Shown: positions 40,723-48,380 of the stretch, piece after piece
Numbering within the stretch: the stretch's first letter is position 1
Layout of the letters: each line of letters opens with the position of its first letter
Virus record (IMG/VR): IMGVR_UViG_3300047323_000307
Span: 1 to 49,980 of that record
DNA: 49,980 nt
Strand: one strand, 5' to 3'
Source of the DNA: a virus
Notes under the pieces: generated by a model
The model's input: only the letters and a program-made list of their open reading frames with translations
What the model was told of the DNA's origin: nothing
Databases searched by the model: none
Translations under genes and position numbers: made by a program

Positions 40723-40790
40723 ATATCTGCATATCAACGCTCATTCATTCGAGTGGGCATCGCTATGCCAACTAACCAAGGAATACACCC

Positions 40791-40931
40791 ATGCAAGCTT
40801 TCGCACTCGCTGGGGCAACCAACATGGGTGCCTTCAGCTTTAACGCTTCATTACTCGATGTTATCACCCGCCGCCTCCGCACTGGCTGGCGCTCACTTGT
40901 CGACACGCTTAACCAAAGAGGCCGGCCATGA
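40791..40931 (+). CDS. cIII: CIII lysogeny-promoting protein
   Basis: 46 aa. SLLDVITRRLRTGWRSLVDT and LNQRG match the conserved amphipathic helix of lambda CIII (ESLLERITRKLRDGWKRLID, LNQPG). CIII inhibits host FtsH and so stabilises CII. AAGGA upstream; ATGA overlap with the next gene. Confidence 0.92.
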   Translation: MQAFALAGATNMGAFSFNASLLDVITRRLRTGWRSLVDTLNQRGRP

Positions 40932-41044
40932 AATCAACATTCTTCCTTAAGGCTCAGGAATTGTGCCGTGAAGCCCAGTTATACGGCGACAAAGTTAAGT
41001 GGGCGATGGCAATGCGGTTACTTCGGAGGTCGGTTAAGCCATGA
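40928..41044 (+). CDS. 38-aa early protein
   Basis: MKSTFFLKAQELCREAQLYG, helical and basic, read between cIII and the next gene with ATGA overlaps on both sides. In lambda this area holds kil; no sequence match is visible. Confidence 0.65.
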   Translation: MKSTFFLKAQELCREAQLYGDKVKWAMAMRLLRRSVKP

Positions 41045-41232
41045 ACATCAAATTTCAGTGCGCGTACTTCACGACAAAGTGCGGAGTGCGGCCCGGGGAA
41101 GTCACCATCACAGCCGAGGAAGTGATGCTTGATGACATCAACGCAAAGGAATTGCTTGGTCAGATTGATGAGCGGGAAATCTTCGAATACCTCAACGCCC
41201 GCGGCTACAACGTTCAGGAGAGAGCAGCATGA
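41041..41232 (+). CDS. 63-aa early protein
   Basis: MNIKFQCAYFTTKCGVRPGE followed by an acidic helical part. Overlaps neighbours by 4 nt at each end. Unknown. Confidence 0.72.
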   Translation: MNIKFQCAYFTTKCGVRPGEVTITAEEVMLDDINAKELLGQIDEREIFEYLNARGYNVQERAA

Positions 41233-41396
41233 CACTTTCAGATATTGAAGCGGACGAGTGCTTCATCAGCATGATGAAAGCCATTCTTCCCGAGCAGATG
41301 ACAAATGAACTGGCACAGCAGGAAGCGAATGCCGATCACTTCACGGAGCAGCAGGAAATGATGATGGGAGGTTCCTCATGGAACTTTCAAGGTTAG
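41229..41396 (+). CDS. 55-aa early protein
   Basis: MTLSDIEADECFISMMKAIL, acidic, with a Met-rich end. It starts with ATGA overlap and overlaps the annealing protein gene by 19 nt. Unknown. Confidence 0.7.
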   Translation: MTLSDIEADECFISMMKAILPEQMTNELAQQEANADHFTEQQEMMMGGSSWNFQG

Positions 41397-42082
41397 ATGA
41401 GCCGTTTGACTCAGGTGATATTGAGTGGCGCGTGCAGCAGTCAGGGACGACTGGCCAGGGGAAGGTTTATGCAATGGTTCTGGCGTACGTTACTAATCGG
41501 GCGATCATGAACCGGCTGGACGAAGTTTGCGGCAAAGGATTCTGGCGCAATGAGTATCAACCCGCACCATGCGGCGGGGTCATGTGTGGCATCTCGATAA
41601 AGTTTGATGGCGAGTGGATCACCAAGTGGGATGCCGCCGAAAACACTCAGGTTGAGGCAGTTAAAGGTGGAATGTCCGGAGCAATGAAGCGCGCCGCCGT
41701 TCAGTGGGGGATTGGCCGCTATCTCTACAATCTGGAAGAAGGATTCGCTCAGACATCCACTGAAAAGAACAACACATGGAATCGCGCCAAGACGAAAGAC
41801 GGAAAGATATTCTGGTGGGCACCACCAACACTTCCTTCGTGGGCATTGCCATCCCAAAAACAGAGCAGCCAGGTGCAGCCTCAGCCTTCGGAATCAAAAC
41901 CGATTGACGCTGACAAGCTGCTTAGTGACTTCACTGAATATGCTGGAAGTGAAAACGACACCGCCAAACTTCAGAGCGAGTACGCCAAAGCATGGAAGGC
42001 ACTGGCAGGCCACGAAGAACATCAGAAGAAGTGCAAAGACATCACCGGCATTCGCCTGGCTGAACTGAAGCAAGCCGCCTAA
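41378..42082 (+). CDS. Rad52-family single-strand annealing protein
   Basis: 234 aa. KVYAMVLAYVTNRAIMNRLD and the core VKGGMSGAMKRAAVQWGIGR are the Rad52/Rad22 (Sak-type) pattern. C-terminal region is a flexible acidic tail with helices. It anneals complementary strands in phage recombination. No exonuclease gene of lambda exo type is next to it. Confidence 0.9.
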   Translation: MELSRLDEPFDSGDIEWRVQQSGTTGQGKVYAMVLAYVTNRAIMNRLDEVCGKGFWRNEYQPAPCGGVMCGISIKFDGEWITKWDAAENTQVEAVKGGMSGAMKRAAVQWGIGRYLYNLEEGFAQTSTEKNNTWNRAKTKDGKIFWWAPPTLPSWALPSQKQSSQVQPQPSESKPIDADKLLSDFTEYAGSENDTAKLQSEYAKAWKALAGHEEHQKKCKDITGIRLAELKQAA

Positions 42083-42103
42083 CCCCTCAGAGAGCTAATC
42101 ATT

Positions 42104-42508
42104 ATGACGCCAGTGCAAATACTGGCGTGCATGCGCTCCCGCCCTGACGCCCACATCACCCTCTTCCATAAAGCGCTGAACAGCGTTGGTGGCGGCTCGT
42201 ATCTGTCAGGTAGCGCCGAAATCGGATGCACGCTCAATTACCGTAACGAGTTCTATTCAGGCTGGTCACCGCTTCAGGAAAAGGAATGCATTCACGTATC
42301 ACTCACTCACGTGGAATACCTGACACACCTCATGGACATAGAGAAGTGGCAGGCGGAAGGCATGGATATCGGCGGGACGATTTACCGACTCAAGGATGAG
42401 TATCAGGCCAACCTATCCCCTTACCTCAACTCATTGGAAGAGCAACAGGAGCGGCACAGGGAGTGCCAACGTCTGATTGATATGGGCCACCAAACTAAGG
42501 CTGCCTGA
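42104..42508 (+). CDS. Early protein, unknown
   Basis: 134 aa (MTPVQILACMRSRPDAHITL, ending in a helical EEQQERHRECQRL). Lies between the annealing protein and the next small gene. No motif recognised; it could modulate recombination. Confidence 0.7.
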   Translation: MTPVQILACMRSRPDAHITLFHKALNSVGGGSYLSGSAEIGCTLNYRNEFYSGWSPLQEKECIHVSLTHVEYLTHLMDIEKWQAEGMDIGGTIYRLKDEYQANLSPYLNSLEEQQERHRECQRLIDMGHQTKAA

Positions 42509-42519
42509 CAGGAGTAAGC

Positions 42520-42927
42520 ATGAGACAGAACCCATTTTATCGTCGCCGCACCGGCAGCAAGAACGATGGCTTCAAGGAAAAGGCCGTGTGGCAACTCAGT
42601 AAGCGGCCAATGACCGGCACGGAGCTGGCGAAGATATTGAAGATGACTGTCACCGACCTTCACGCTCAGATGCGCTGGCAGGTCGGCGCCAACCAGACAG
42701 CCACCATTGAAGCCAGTGAATGGATTACCGACAGCGAAGGGAATCGCGACCGCATCTACACCCTCACCTGTCGCCCTCAGCGCATTACCCCGAAAGCAGG
42801 CAAAACCATCGTGGTTAGCGTGAGGTCATTCAGCCTGGCGAATGAAGAGCAGCGCCAGAAGAACATCATCGCAGCCCAGCGCCGTGCGCGCCTGATTGCT
42901 GCTGGCTTGTATATAACGGAGCTATGA
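42520..42927 (+). CDS. Winged-helix-like early protein
   Basis: 135 aa. KRPMTGTELAKILKMTVTDL could be a winged helix; the rest is basic. It directly precedes the PAPS-reductase-like gene by 1 bp. Unknown. Confidence 0.7.
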   Translation: MRQNPFYRRRTGSKNDGFKEKAVWQLSKRPMTGTELAKILKMTVTDLHAQMRWQVGANQTATIEASEWITDSEGNRDRIYTLTCRPQRITPKAGKTIVVSVRSFSLANEEQRQKNIIAAQRRARLIAAGLYITEL

Positions 42928-42928
42928 A

Positions 42929-44224
42929 ATGAGCAATTCTTACGCAGCATTAATCATCCCATCTGACATCTCAGTGATGGTTAGTGAAATTGAAAAAGCA
43001 TACTCCGGTTATTTGCAGCAGTTCCGCATCCCGGCAGATCACCTTATCAGAGTTAACTTCTCCGGCGGAAAGGACTCCACGTCAACATTGGCTATTGCCC
43101 ATCACCTGTTCGGCGACAAAGTTGAAGCGGTCATGGCTGACACGGATAACGAACACGAGTACACCATTGATTTCGCCAGCCGAATTCATGAGCACATTGG
43201 ATGCAAGCCTGTTCAGATTGTGAAGAAGATTTACAGCCAGCACGATTTCGATAAGCGAAGAGCCTCTATTCAGAAGAACTGGCCCAAGCGTCAGGCAATA
43301 CGTATGGGTGCTTACCGGGGCATCATCATGCCGTCTCTTTCGGCTACGGATACCAAGTTTGCCGAGGCATGGAGGAAGTCGGCTAAAAGATGGGGTATCG
43401 ACTTTACCAGCCCGCTTGAAGCAGCTCTGTCAGTGTTGAAGCCCAGCGGGAACAGCTTCCTTGATGCCGCCCTCCTGCATGGAAAATTCCCAATGTTGCG
43501 CGATCGCTTCTGCACGGATGAGCTGAAGATTCAAGTGGCGTTTGATGAGGCTATTGCGCCGTTGCTTGATGAAGGCGAGGTTGTCGTTCAGTGGTCAGGG
43601 GTTCGTGGAGATGAGTCAAGCAAGCGGGCTGGCTATAACCGGTTTGAAGGCGATAAGCGTGACCCTGACTTTCTCTATAACTTCCTCCCTATCCACAAAT
43701 GGACAGCTTTAGACGTGTTTGCCCTGCACAAATATTTCGGCATCAAGCCAAATCCGCTTTACATGGAAGGCGCGGCCCGAGTTGGATGCATGAACTGCGT
43801 GCTCTGCAATAAGGAAGAGATATCACAGACCGCAGCTAGATATCCTGAGCACATCGAAAAGCATCGGCAGTGGGAGCAGAAAGTGCGCTTAGTCAGCCGC
43901 TGGGTCCATTGGATGAGTGTGGGAACTATTGACCAAAAATGGATCTCATCTCGGTTAGGCTTCAGGGAAATAATTGACAGGGCCGGTAGTGCGCAGAAGG
44001 TCAGAAACAATCTTGGAATGGAACCTCATCTCTATGGATTGAAGCCCGAAGTTCAGAATCTCGACTGGTCAGCTTTTTACGGAACGAGGGGCGGAATGGG
44101 TGCACCTTCAGTGGATGACGTTGTTGAGTGGGCCAAGACTGGTCGCGGCGGCAAGGTTTATGATCTGGTGAAAGCTAGCATGGATACGGAAGTTTGCTCA
44201 TCAAGATATGGTTTATGTGAATAA
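42929..44224 (+). CDS. PAPS-reductase-like adenine-nucleotide alpha-hydrolase
   Basis: 431 aa. The PP-loop SGGKDST (45-51) binds ATP; later GCMNCVLCNKEE (about 286-297) resembles an iron-sulphur or zinc cluster. The family includes sulphate reductases, thiolation enzymes and DndC for DNA phosphorothioation. Phage members have no settled role; DNA or nucleotide sulphur modification is one idea. It ends 6 bp before the convergent methyltransferase gene. Confidence 0.82.
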   Translation: MSNSYAALIIPSDISVMVSEIEKAYSGYLQQFRIPADHLIRVNFSGGKDSTSTLAIAHHLFGDKVEAVMADTDNEHEYTIDFASRIHEHIGCKPVQIVKKIYSQHDFDKRRASIQKNWPKRQAIRMGAYRGIIMPSLSATDTKFAEAWRKSAKRWGIDFTSPLEAALSVLKPSGNSFLDAALLHGKFPMLRDRFCTDELKIQVAFDEAIAPLLDEGEVVVQWSGVRGDESSKRAGYNRFEGDKRDPDFLYNFLPIHKWTALDVFALHKYFGIKPNPLYMEGAARVGCMNCVLCNKEEISQTAARYPEHIEKHRQWEQKVRLVSRWVHWMSVGTIDQKWISSRLGFREIIDRAGSAQKVRNNLGMEPHLYGLKPEVQNLDWSAFYGTRGGMGAPSVDDVVEWAKTGRGGKVYDLVKASMDTEVCSSRYGLCE

Positions 44225-44230
44225 CACCTT

Positions 44231-44845
44231 TCAGCTAAAATCATGAGGTTTATTTAAAACAAGTATTTGCCACATAACCTTACTACGCATGTAATTATCC
44301 CTCTTAATAGGATTTATATACTTAATATCTAGCCCAGCTTCTTTGGACTTTATCAAAGCCTCTTCAGTTGATATTTCATAGATAATCCTGTCAGGCTCAG
44401 CAGGTCCTAACCGCAGGGTCAAGAAAAGAAGGCCTCCGGGTTTAAGAATGCGTGAAACACTATGTAAGGATTCTTGCCTCTCTTCAGGAGGCAGGTGCAT
44501 CCATACGGCACTTAAAAGGACGAAATCATAATTAACATTTAGCTTTTTTACTACTTTCAGGTCTGGTAGACAGTCATCTAACCAATTTATATCCAGGGAT
44601 TTGTGATGCTTGATGGCAAGGTTCCGAAGACCTGAACTTGGCTCAACCGCTGTCATTTTAAATCCTAAGCTGGCTAATGCAGCTGAGTCTCGCCCGGAGC
44701 CAGCACCAATATCAAGCCCAGAGGAGCCCGGCGCAGGTAAATATGACATGACATCATTAAAAATAGACTCAAAGGCAATACTTATATAACTATTAAAAAA
44801 TTCAACAGGATTTTCATTATACTGATTCCAGCTTTTAATTTTCAT
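44231..44845 (-). CDS. SAM-dependent methyltransferase (cargo)
   Basis: 204 aa. Class I fold: motif I SGLDIGAGSGRDSAALA (43-59), AVEPS, LLSAVWMHLP and LKPGGLLFLTLR. It resembles small-molecule/TehB-like enzymes more than DNA methylases since no DPPY motif is seen. It is transcribed against its neighbours, is AT-rich, and follows a membrane protein gene by 15 nt. Target unknown. Confidence 0.85.
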   Translation of the reverse strand: MKIKSWNQYNENPVEFFNSYISIAFESIFNDVMSYLPAPGSSGLDIGAGSGRDSAALASLGFKMTAVEPSSGLRNLAIKHHKSLDINWLDDCLPDLKVVKKLNVNYDFVLLSAVWMHLPPEERQESLHSVSRILKPGGLLFLTLRLGPAEPDRIIYEISTEEALIKSKEAGLDIKYINPIKRDNYMRSKVMWQILVLNKPHDFS

Positions 44846-44860
44846 AATTTACTTTGCTCA

Positions 44861-45478
44861 CTAAATCTTTGAGGTATCGATTATAACATATGGCGATTCA
44901 ATACGATACTCATGGATTATCTTTTGAGGCTCCTTATCCAAATATAAACTTGGAAAAAAAACACCTACAACATTTATAAAAAGGCAGCACATCAACATGA
45001 TAGTCCAACAACCAATAACAGTGTATTTCCCGCGACTAAAACCATCAATGAAATTAAATAAATGATCACTCCACCCATCTTTAATTTTCTTCTTAGATTC
45101 AGGGGGTTGGTCAGATCTAGCGGCAACTTGCGTTATTTCTAAAAAAATACCTTCATGGTAAAGATCCTCAATATTAGCTTGAATTTTTATCCTGTCACCA
45201 ATTAGCCCTCTCAGTCGATAGAGTGTGATAATGGAGGTGGTATCAAAAACCGCACAAAATAAAAATATCACTCTCGCAGCATCAATACTCATCATAGTGG
45301 ATCCATACCAAAGCCCCCCGTTAATTATTACTACTAAACTGGGGACTTGCCACATGAGTTGATTAAGAGATCGCATGTGAGAGCCGGCTTCTAGGTAAGT
45401 CAACTCCTGTATCTTTTGGTGCCATTTTATGGCCTCAAGTTTGAGTTGAAATTCATCATTTGAATCAGAATTTGACAT
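44861..45478 (-). CDS. Three-helix membrane protein (cargo)
   Basis: 205 aa. Hydrophobic helices at about 42-60 (LMWQVPSLVVIINGGLWYG), 66-86 and 148-175; helical cytoplasmic parts before and between them (RLRGLIGDRIKIQANIEDLY). The arrangement of an N-terminal helix, paired TMs and a long helix recalls SLATT-type membrane effectors, without certain sequence similarity. First gene of the pair with the methyltransferase. Confidence 0.75.
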   Translation of the reverse strand: MSNSDSNDEFQLKLEAIKWHQKIQELTYLEAGSHMRSLNQLMWQVPSLVVIINGGLWYGSTMMSIDAARVIFLFCAVFDTTSIITLYRLRGLIGDRIKIQANIEDLYHEGIFLEITQVAARSDQPPESKKKIKDGWSDHLFNFIDGFSRGKYTVIGCWTIMLMCCLFINVVGVFFPSLYLDKEPQKIIHEYRIESPYVIIDTSKI

Positions 45479-45561
45479 CTACTTATCTCATCTTGGTACT
45501 TCGGGTTTGATGTTATATCAGACAAATATGATAGCTAAAAGATCAACCATCATCAGCGATT

Positions 45562-46236
45562 TTAGTTGTCAGTTCTATCCACTAACTCACTCCCCTGATT
45601 CTTAACGCCGCCCACTGACTTCGATACCGGATGCCAGGTGAATTCTTCTGAGGATATGGATTGCTCATTAGCGATGTCCTGCGCCTCTTCGGAAGTGGTG
45701 CCGGGATTGAGCCAGTCCAGCACAGCGGATGTGCTCAGAACCAGCGGCCGGCGGTCATGGATATCCACCAGGCCTTTATCGCTGGCGGCGGTGACAATCA
45801 CAAAGCCTTCATTCTCGTTCTGCTTATCGTAGGGAGCTTTGCCGATCGCCGCGAAGAATATGGGCTTACCGGATTTGTGGTAGATGAAGTAAGGCTGTTT
45901 CTTGCTGCCGTCCCGCTTCCACTCATACCAACCGTCCGCCATGACGATAGCGCGGCCATTGTTCCACAGTGGCTTGAACATACGGCCGGTGGCTGCGGTT
46001 TCTACCCTGGCATTAATCAATGGTGCTTTATCCCACCACTTGGGCCCATAGCCCCAGTGAACCGGATCAAGATGAAGGGAGTCATCACGCTGGTTTAGCA
46101 GCAGGACGTTGGTGCCGGGTGCCACGTTATACCGGCCGATCGGTTCAGGGTCGTAAGCAATCTCCCGCTCTACTTCGTCGGCAAACTCTTTCAGGTATTC
46201 TTCGCGTGTTCTGTACTGCGTGAATCGTCCGCACAT
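45562..46236 (-). CDS. SRAP (YedK/HMCES) abasic-site protein
   Basis: 224 aa from ATG 46236, chosen because SRAP proteins need Cys at position 2 (MCGRFTQ) and AGGAGGT is upstream. GRYNVAPGTNV, LINARVETA, DGWYEWKRD and DIHDRRPLVL contain the family's Cys2, Asn, Glu and His. The protein links to abasic sites in single-stranded DNA and shields them. With the UmuD'-like protein this adds a second damage-tolerance gene. Confidence 0.94.
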   Translation of the reverse strand: MCGRFTQYRTREEYLKEFADEVEREIAYDPEPIGRYNVAPGTNVLLLNQRDDSLHLDPVHWGYGPKWWDKAPLINARVETAATGRMFKPLWNNGRAIVMADGWYEWKRDGSKKQPYFIYHKSGKPIFFAAIGKAPYDKQNENEGFVIVTAASDKGLVDIHDRRPLVLSTSAVLDWLNPGTTSEEAQDIANEQSISSEEFTWHPVSKSVGGVKNQGSELVDRTDN

Positions 46237-46383
46237 AGGCACCTCCTGCATTGAGCTTAGCAGCACAATGAGCGGGGTGTGACAGTAAGCAGGGTATGGG
46301 TTATTTGTGTTAAAGATTCCCATGCGTGGGCCGATGAACTTTGCGCGGGGATTTAACCCGGCATCTCAATAAGGAGGAAGGTA

Positions 46384-46653
46384 ATGATTAACTTTCAAGA
46401 TATAGATATTTCTATCAATGGTGTTGATTATCGTGGTGCTTCAGGAAGGCACGTGGGAAACCCAACTTGGCGTGAATCCATCATAATTGTTAGCAGGAGC
46501 GATAGTGAAATTGCTCACTTAGAAGCCATTCCCTTGGATAGCGTAGTGGTCGTGCAGGACATAGGATTGCCCGGAAGTTTTGCTGGAGATTACCAGTACA
46601 TTGGTGGCAACTATAGGCAATACATATTCAGATTGAGCAACTCAAATATCTAA
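46384..46653 (+). CDS. Early small protein
   Basis: 89 aa with a strong AAGGAGGAAGG. Beta-rich: FQDIDISINGVDYRGASG and AGDYQYIGGNYRQYIF. Independent start after the reverse cassette. Unknown. Confidence 0.75.
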   Translation: MINFQDIDISINGVDYRGASGRHVGNPTWRESIIIVSRSDSEIAHLEAIPLDSVVVVQDIGLPGSFAGDYQYIGGNYRQYIFRLSNSNI

Positions 46654-46675
46654 CCTGCCACGGCAGGTTTTTTTA
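46652..46675 (+). terminator. Terminator in the right early region
   Basis: AACCTGC and GCAGGTT pair around CACG, followed by Ts. Confidence 0.82.
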
Positions 46676-46699
46676 CGCCCAAATTTCAGGAGTTACCCT

Positions 46700-46969
46700 A
46701 TGCAAATCGACATCGGCACCAAATACGTACTCACCGCTGACCAGTTCCAGTACATCGTCCGGGAGAAGAAAGTCGTTAAGGAAGGCAAAAATGCAGGAAG
46801 TGAGACGCTGGCCTTGGTCGGCTACTACCCAAAAATTAGCCAGGCCATAGCTGCGCTGATCCACCTGGATGTTCAACTATCAGAGGTGCAGTCGCTACAG
46901 GCAATGCAGCAGCATATTGAGCGCATTGCACTCCAGTGTGAGAAAGCATTTTCGGAGGTGGAAGCATGA
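46700..46969 (+). CDS. DUF5405-like protein
   Basis: 89 aa: DIGTKYVLTADQFQYIVREK, then YYPKISQAIAALIHLDVQLS, matching the small early-phage DUF5405 group as I recall it. AGGAG upstream; overlaps the next gene by 4 nt. Confidence 0.7.
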   Translation: MQIDIGTKYVLTADQFQYIVREKKVVKEGKNAGSETLALVGYYPKISQAIAALIHLDVQLSEVQSLQAMQQHIERIALQCEKAFSEVEA

Positions 46970-47178
46970 CGCACGCAGACATCACCGATCAGGCAGCTGA
47001 GCTTGAAGAGCTTGAAAGGACTATCGCTTTGGCTAACAGGAAGAAGCCAAATCTGACATTCACCGGAAAATGTTTCTGGTGTGAAGAGTCCATCAACAAG
47101 GGGCAGTACTGTGATGCAGAATGCCGACATGATCATGAGGTGTATGTATGGGCGCAGCAGCAGAAACGCATAGCATGA
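46966..47178 (+). CDS. Small zinc-finger protein
   Basis: 70 aa with a C-terminal zinc knuckle KCFWCEESINKGQYCDAECR. Helical N-terminal part. Similar short C4 proteins occur near phage integrases; some regulate transcription like DksA. Function unproved. Confidence 0.75.
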   Translation: MTHADITDQAAELEELERTIALANRKKPNLTFTGKCFWCEESINKGQYCDAECRHDHEVYVWAQQQKRIA

Positions 47179-47375
47179 CTCCAGCAGAACAGGCTTTCGA
47201 AAGATATCTGGATGAGGTGATAACTCACGCCGGGGCCACTGGCAAACGCAGACATGTCCACGCCTTGGGTTGGAAAGCAATTGCCGCTCAGGTCTGGGCA
47301 GATTGTATGGAGAGGCAGAATGTCGCCAGCACAGGAAAACGCGTTGAGGTCAGTAGCCCGCAAGTGTCGAGCTGA
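47175..47375 (+). CDS. Small early protein
   Basis: 66 aa from ATG 47175 by ATGA overlap: MTPAEQAFERYLDEVITHAG. No motif recognised. It overlaps the next gene in another frame by 56 nt. Confidence 0.62.
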   Translation: MTPAEQAFERYLDEVITHAGATGKRRHVHALGWKAIAAQVWADCMERQNVASTGKRVEVSSPQVSS

Positions 47376-47541
47376 AATCCTCAAAGCCATTACCGGCAAA
47401 CCCAAGTCAGAGCACGATCGCATTACCACCCTTCTGTTAGACAAACACACAAAACAAATCACCGCGCTGCCTCCGGGTAAGTTCTCAGCACGCCTGTGGC
47501 TGACCTATTACGTGCGCGTGGTGGATAAGGAGATGAAGTGA
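47320..47541 (+). CDS. Small basic early protein
   Basis: 73 aa from ATG 47320 with GGAGAGG. MSPAQENALRSVARKCRAEI, then PPGKFSARLWLTYYVRVVD. The 56-nt overlap with the previous gene is long but both have starts and coupling. Unknown. Confidence 0.68.
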   Translation: MSPAQENALRSVARKCRAEILKAITGKPKSEHDRITTLLLDKHTKQITALPPGKFSARLWLTYYVRVVDKEMK

Positions 47542-48008
47542 GTGAAGCAACAATATTAGATATGTGCTGTGGTTCAAGGATGTTTTGGCTTGATAAGCAG
47601 GACAGTAGAGCTATTTATTCAGATATTCGCAAAGAGGAACATATCCTTTGTGATGGCAGATTGCTGAACATCTCTCCAGACGTGATTGCGGATTTCCGAT
47701 CGCTACCTTTCCCAGACAATACGTTCTCACAGGTTGTCTTTGATCCACCTCACCTTGAGCGTGCCGGTGAAAATGGATGGATGCGGAAAAAGTATGGGGC
47801 ACTAAAGGAAAGTTGGCGGGAAGACATTCGGGCAGGGTTTATCGAGGCATTCCGCGTACTGCGGCCACAAGGCACTCTGATTTTTAAATGGAATGAAACT
47901 CAGGTTCCTGTGAGTCAGTTGATCGCGTTAACTGACCAGAAGCCGACTATCTGGCAGCGGACCGGCAAGGGTGATAAAACGCACTGGATACTCTTTCTCA
48001 AACCCTGA
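47538..48008 (+). CDS. Phage class I methyltransferase
   Basis: 156 aa from GTG 47538 (GTGA overlap). ILDMCCGSRMFWLDK replaces the usual Gly-rich motif I, and FDPPHLERAG is a DPPY-like motif, so an N-methylase acting on a base is possible. Small for a DNA methylase; a specificity domain is absent. Confidence 0.78.
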   Translation: MSEATILDMCCGSRMFWLDKQDSRAIYSDIRKEEHILCDGRLLNISPDVIADFRSLPFPDNTFSQVVFDPPHLERAGENGWMRKKYGALKESWREDIRAGFIEAFRVLRPQGTLIFKWNETQVPVSQLIALTDQKPTIWQRTGKGDKTHWILFLKP

Positions 48009-48091
48009 ACACCCTTCCCCACATTCTCATCGCAATAGCATTCCTGATCGCCGCCTGGGCGATATTCAAAATACTCTGAACGAGGTCAACT

Positions 48092-48349
48092 ATGGAAAAT
48101 GTAATTCAACTGATGCCAAGCAAATGGGTATCGGAGTCTGTTCTCATGCAGATTACTGGCCTGCGTCCGGGAACCATTAAGCGCGCCCGAGAGAAGGCCT
48201 GGCTACAGGGGCGTGAATATCTTCTGTTCTCCCCGGAAGGAGACCCGAAGCCCAACAGCGAAGCGATGTATAACAGGGAAGCTATCGACCAGTGGATTGC
48301 AGGTCAGGCAAAGAGACAGCCTGGTGCGGTGGAGCGTAAAAAAGCTTAA
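48092..48349 (+). CDS. xis: Excisionase
   Basis: 85 aa. SKWVSESVLMQITGLRPGTI and AREKAWLQGREYLLFSPEGD with the AIDQWIAGQ end match the phage excisionase family with a winged helix. It lies 31 bp upstream of int, as expected. Confidence 0.9.
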   Translation: MENVIQLMPSKWVSESVLMQITGLRPGTIKRAREKAWLQGREYLLFSPEGDPKPNSEAMYNREAIDQWIAGQAKRQPGAVERKKA

Positions 48350-48380
48350 CCTGATCGCCCTTTCACACAGGAGATGCAGT

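Noticed and set aside
45661-46098. 145-aa plus-strand frame opposite SRAP
   Set aside because: Antisense shadow of a conserved gene with full motifs.
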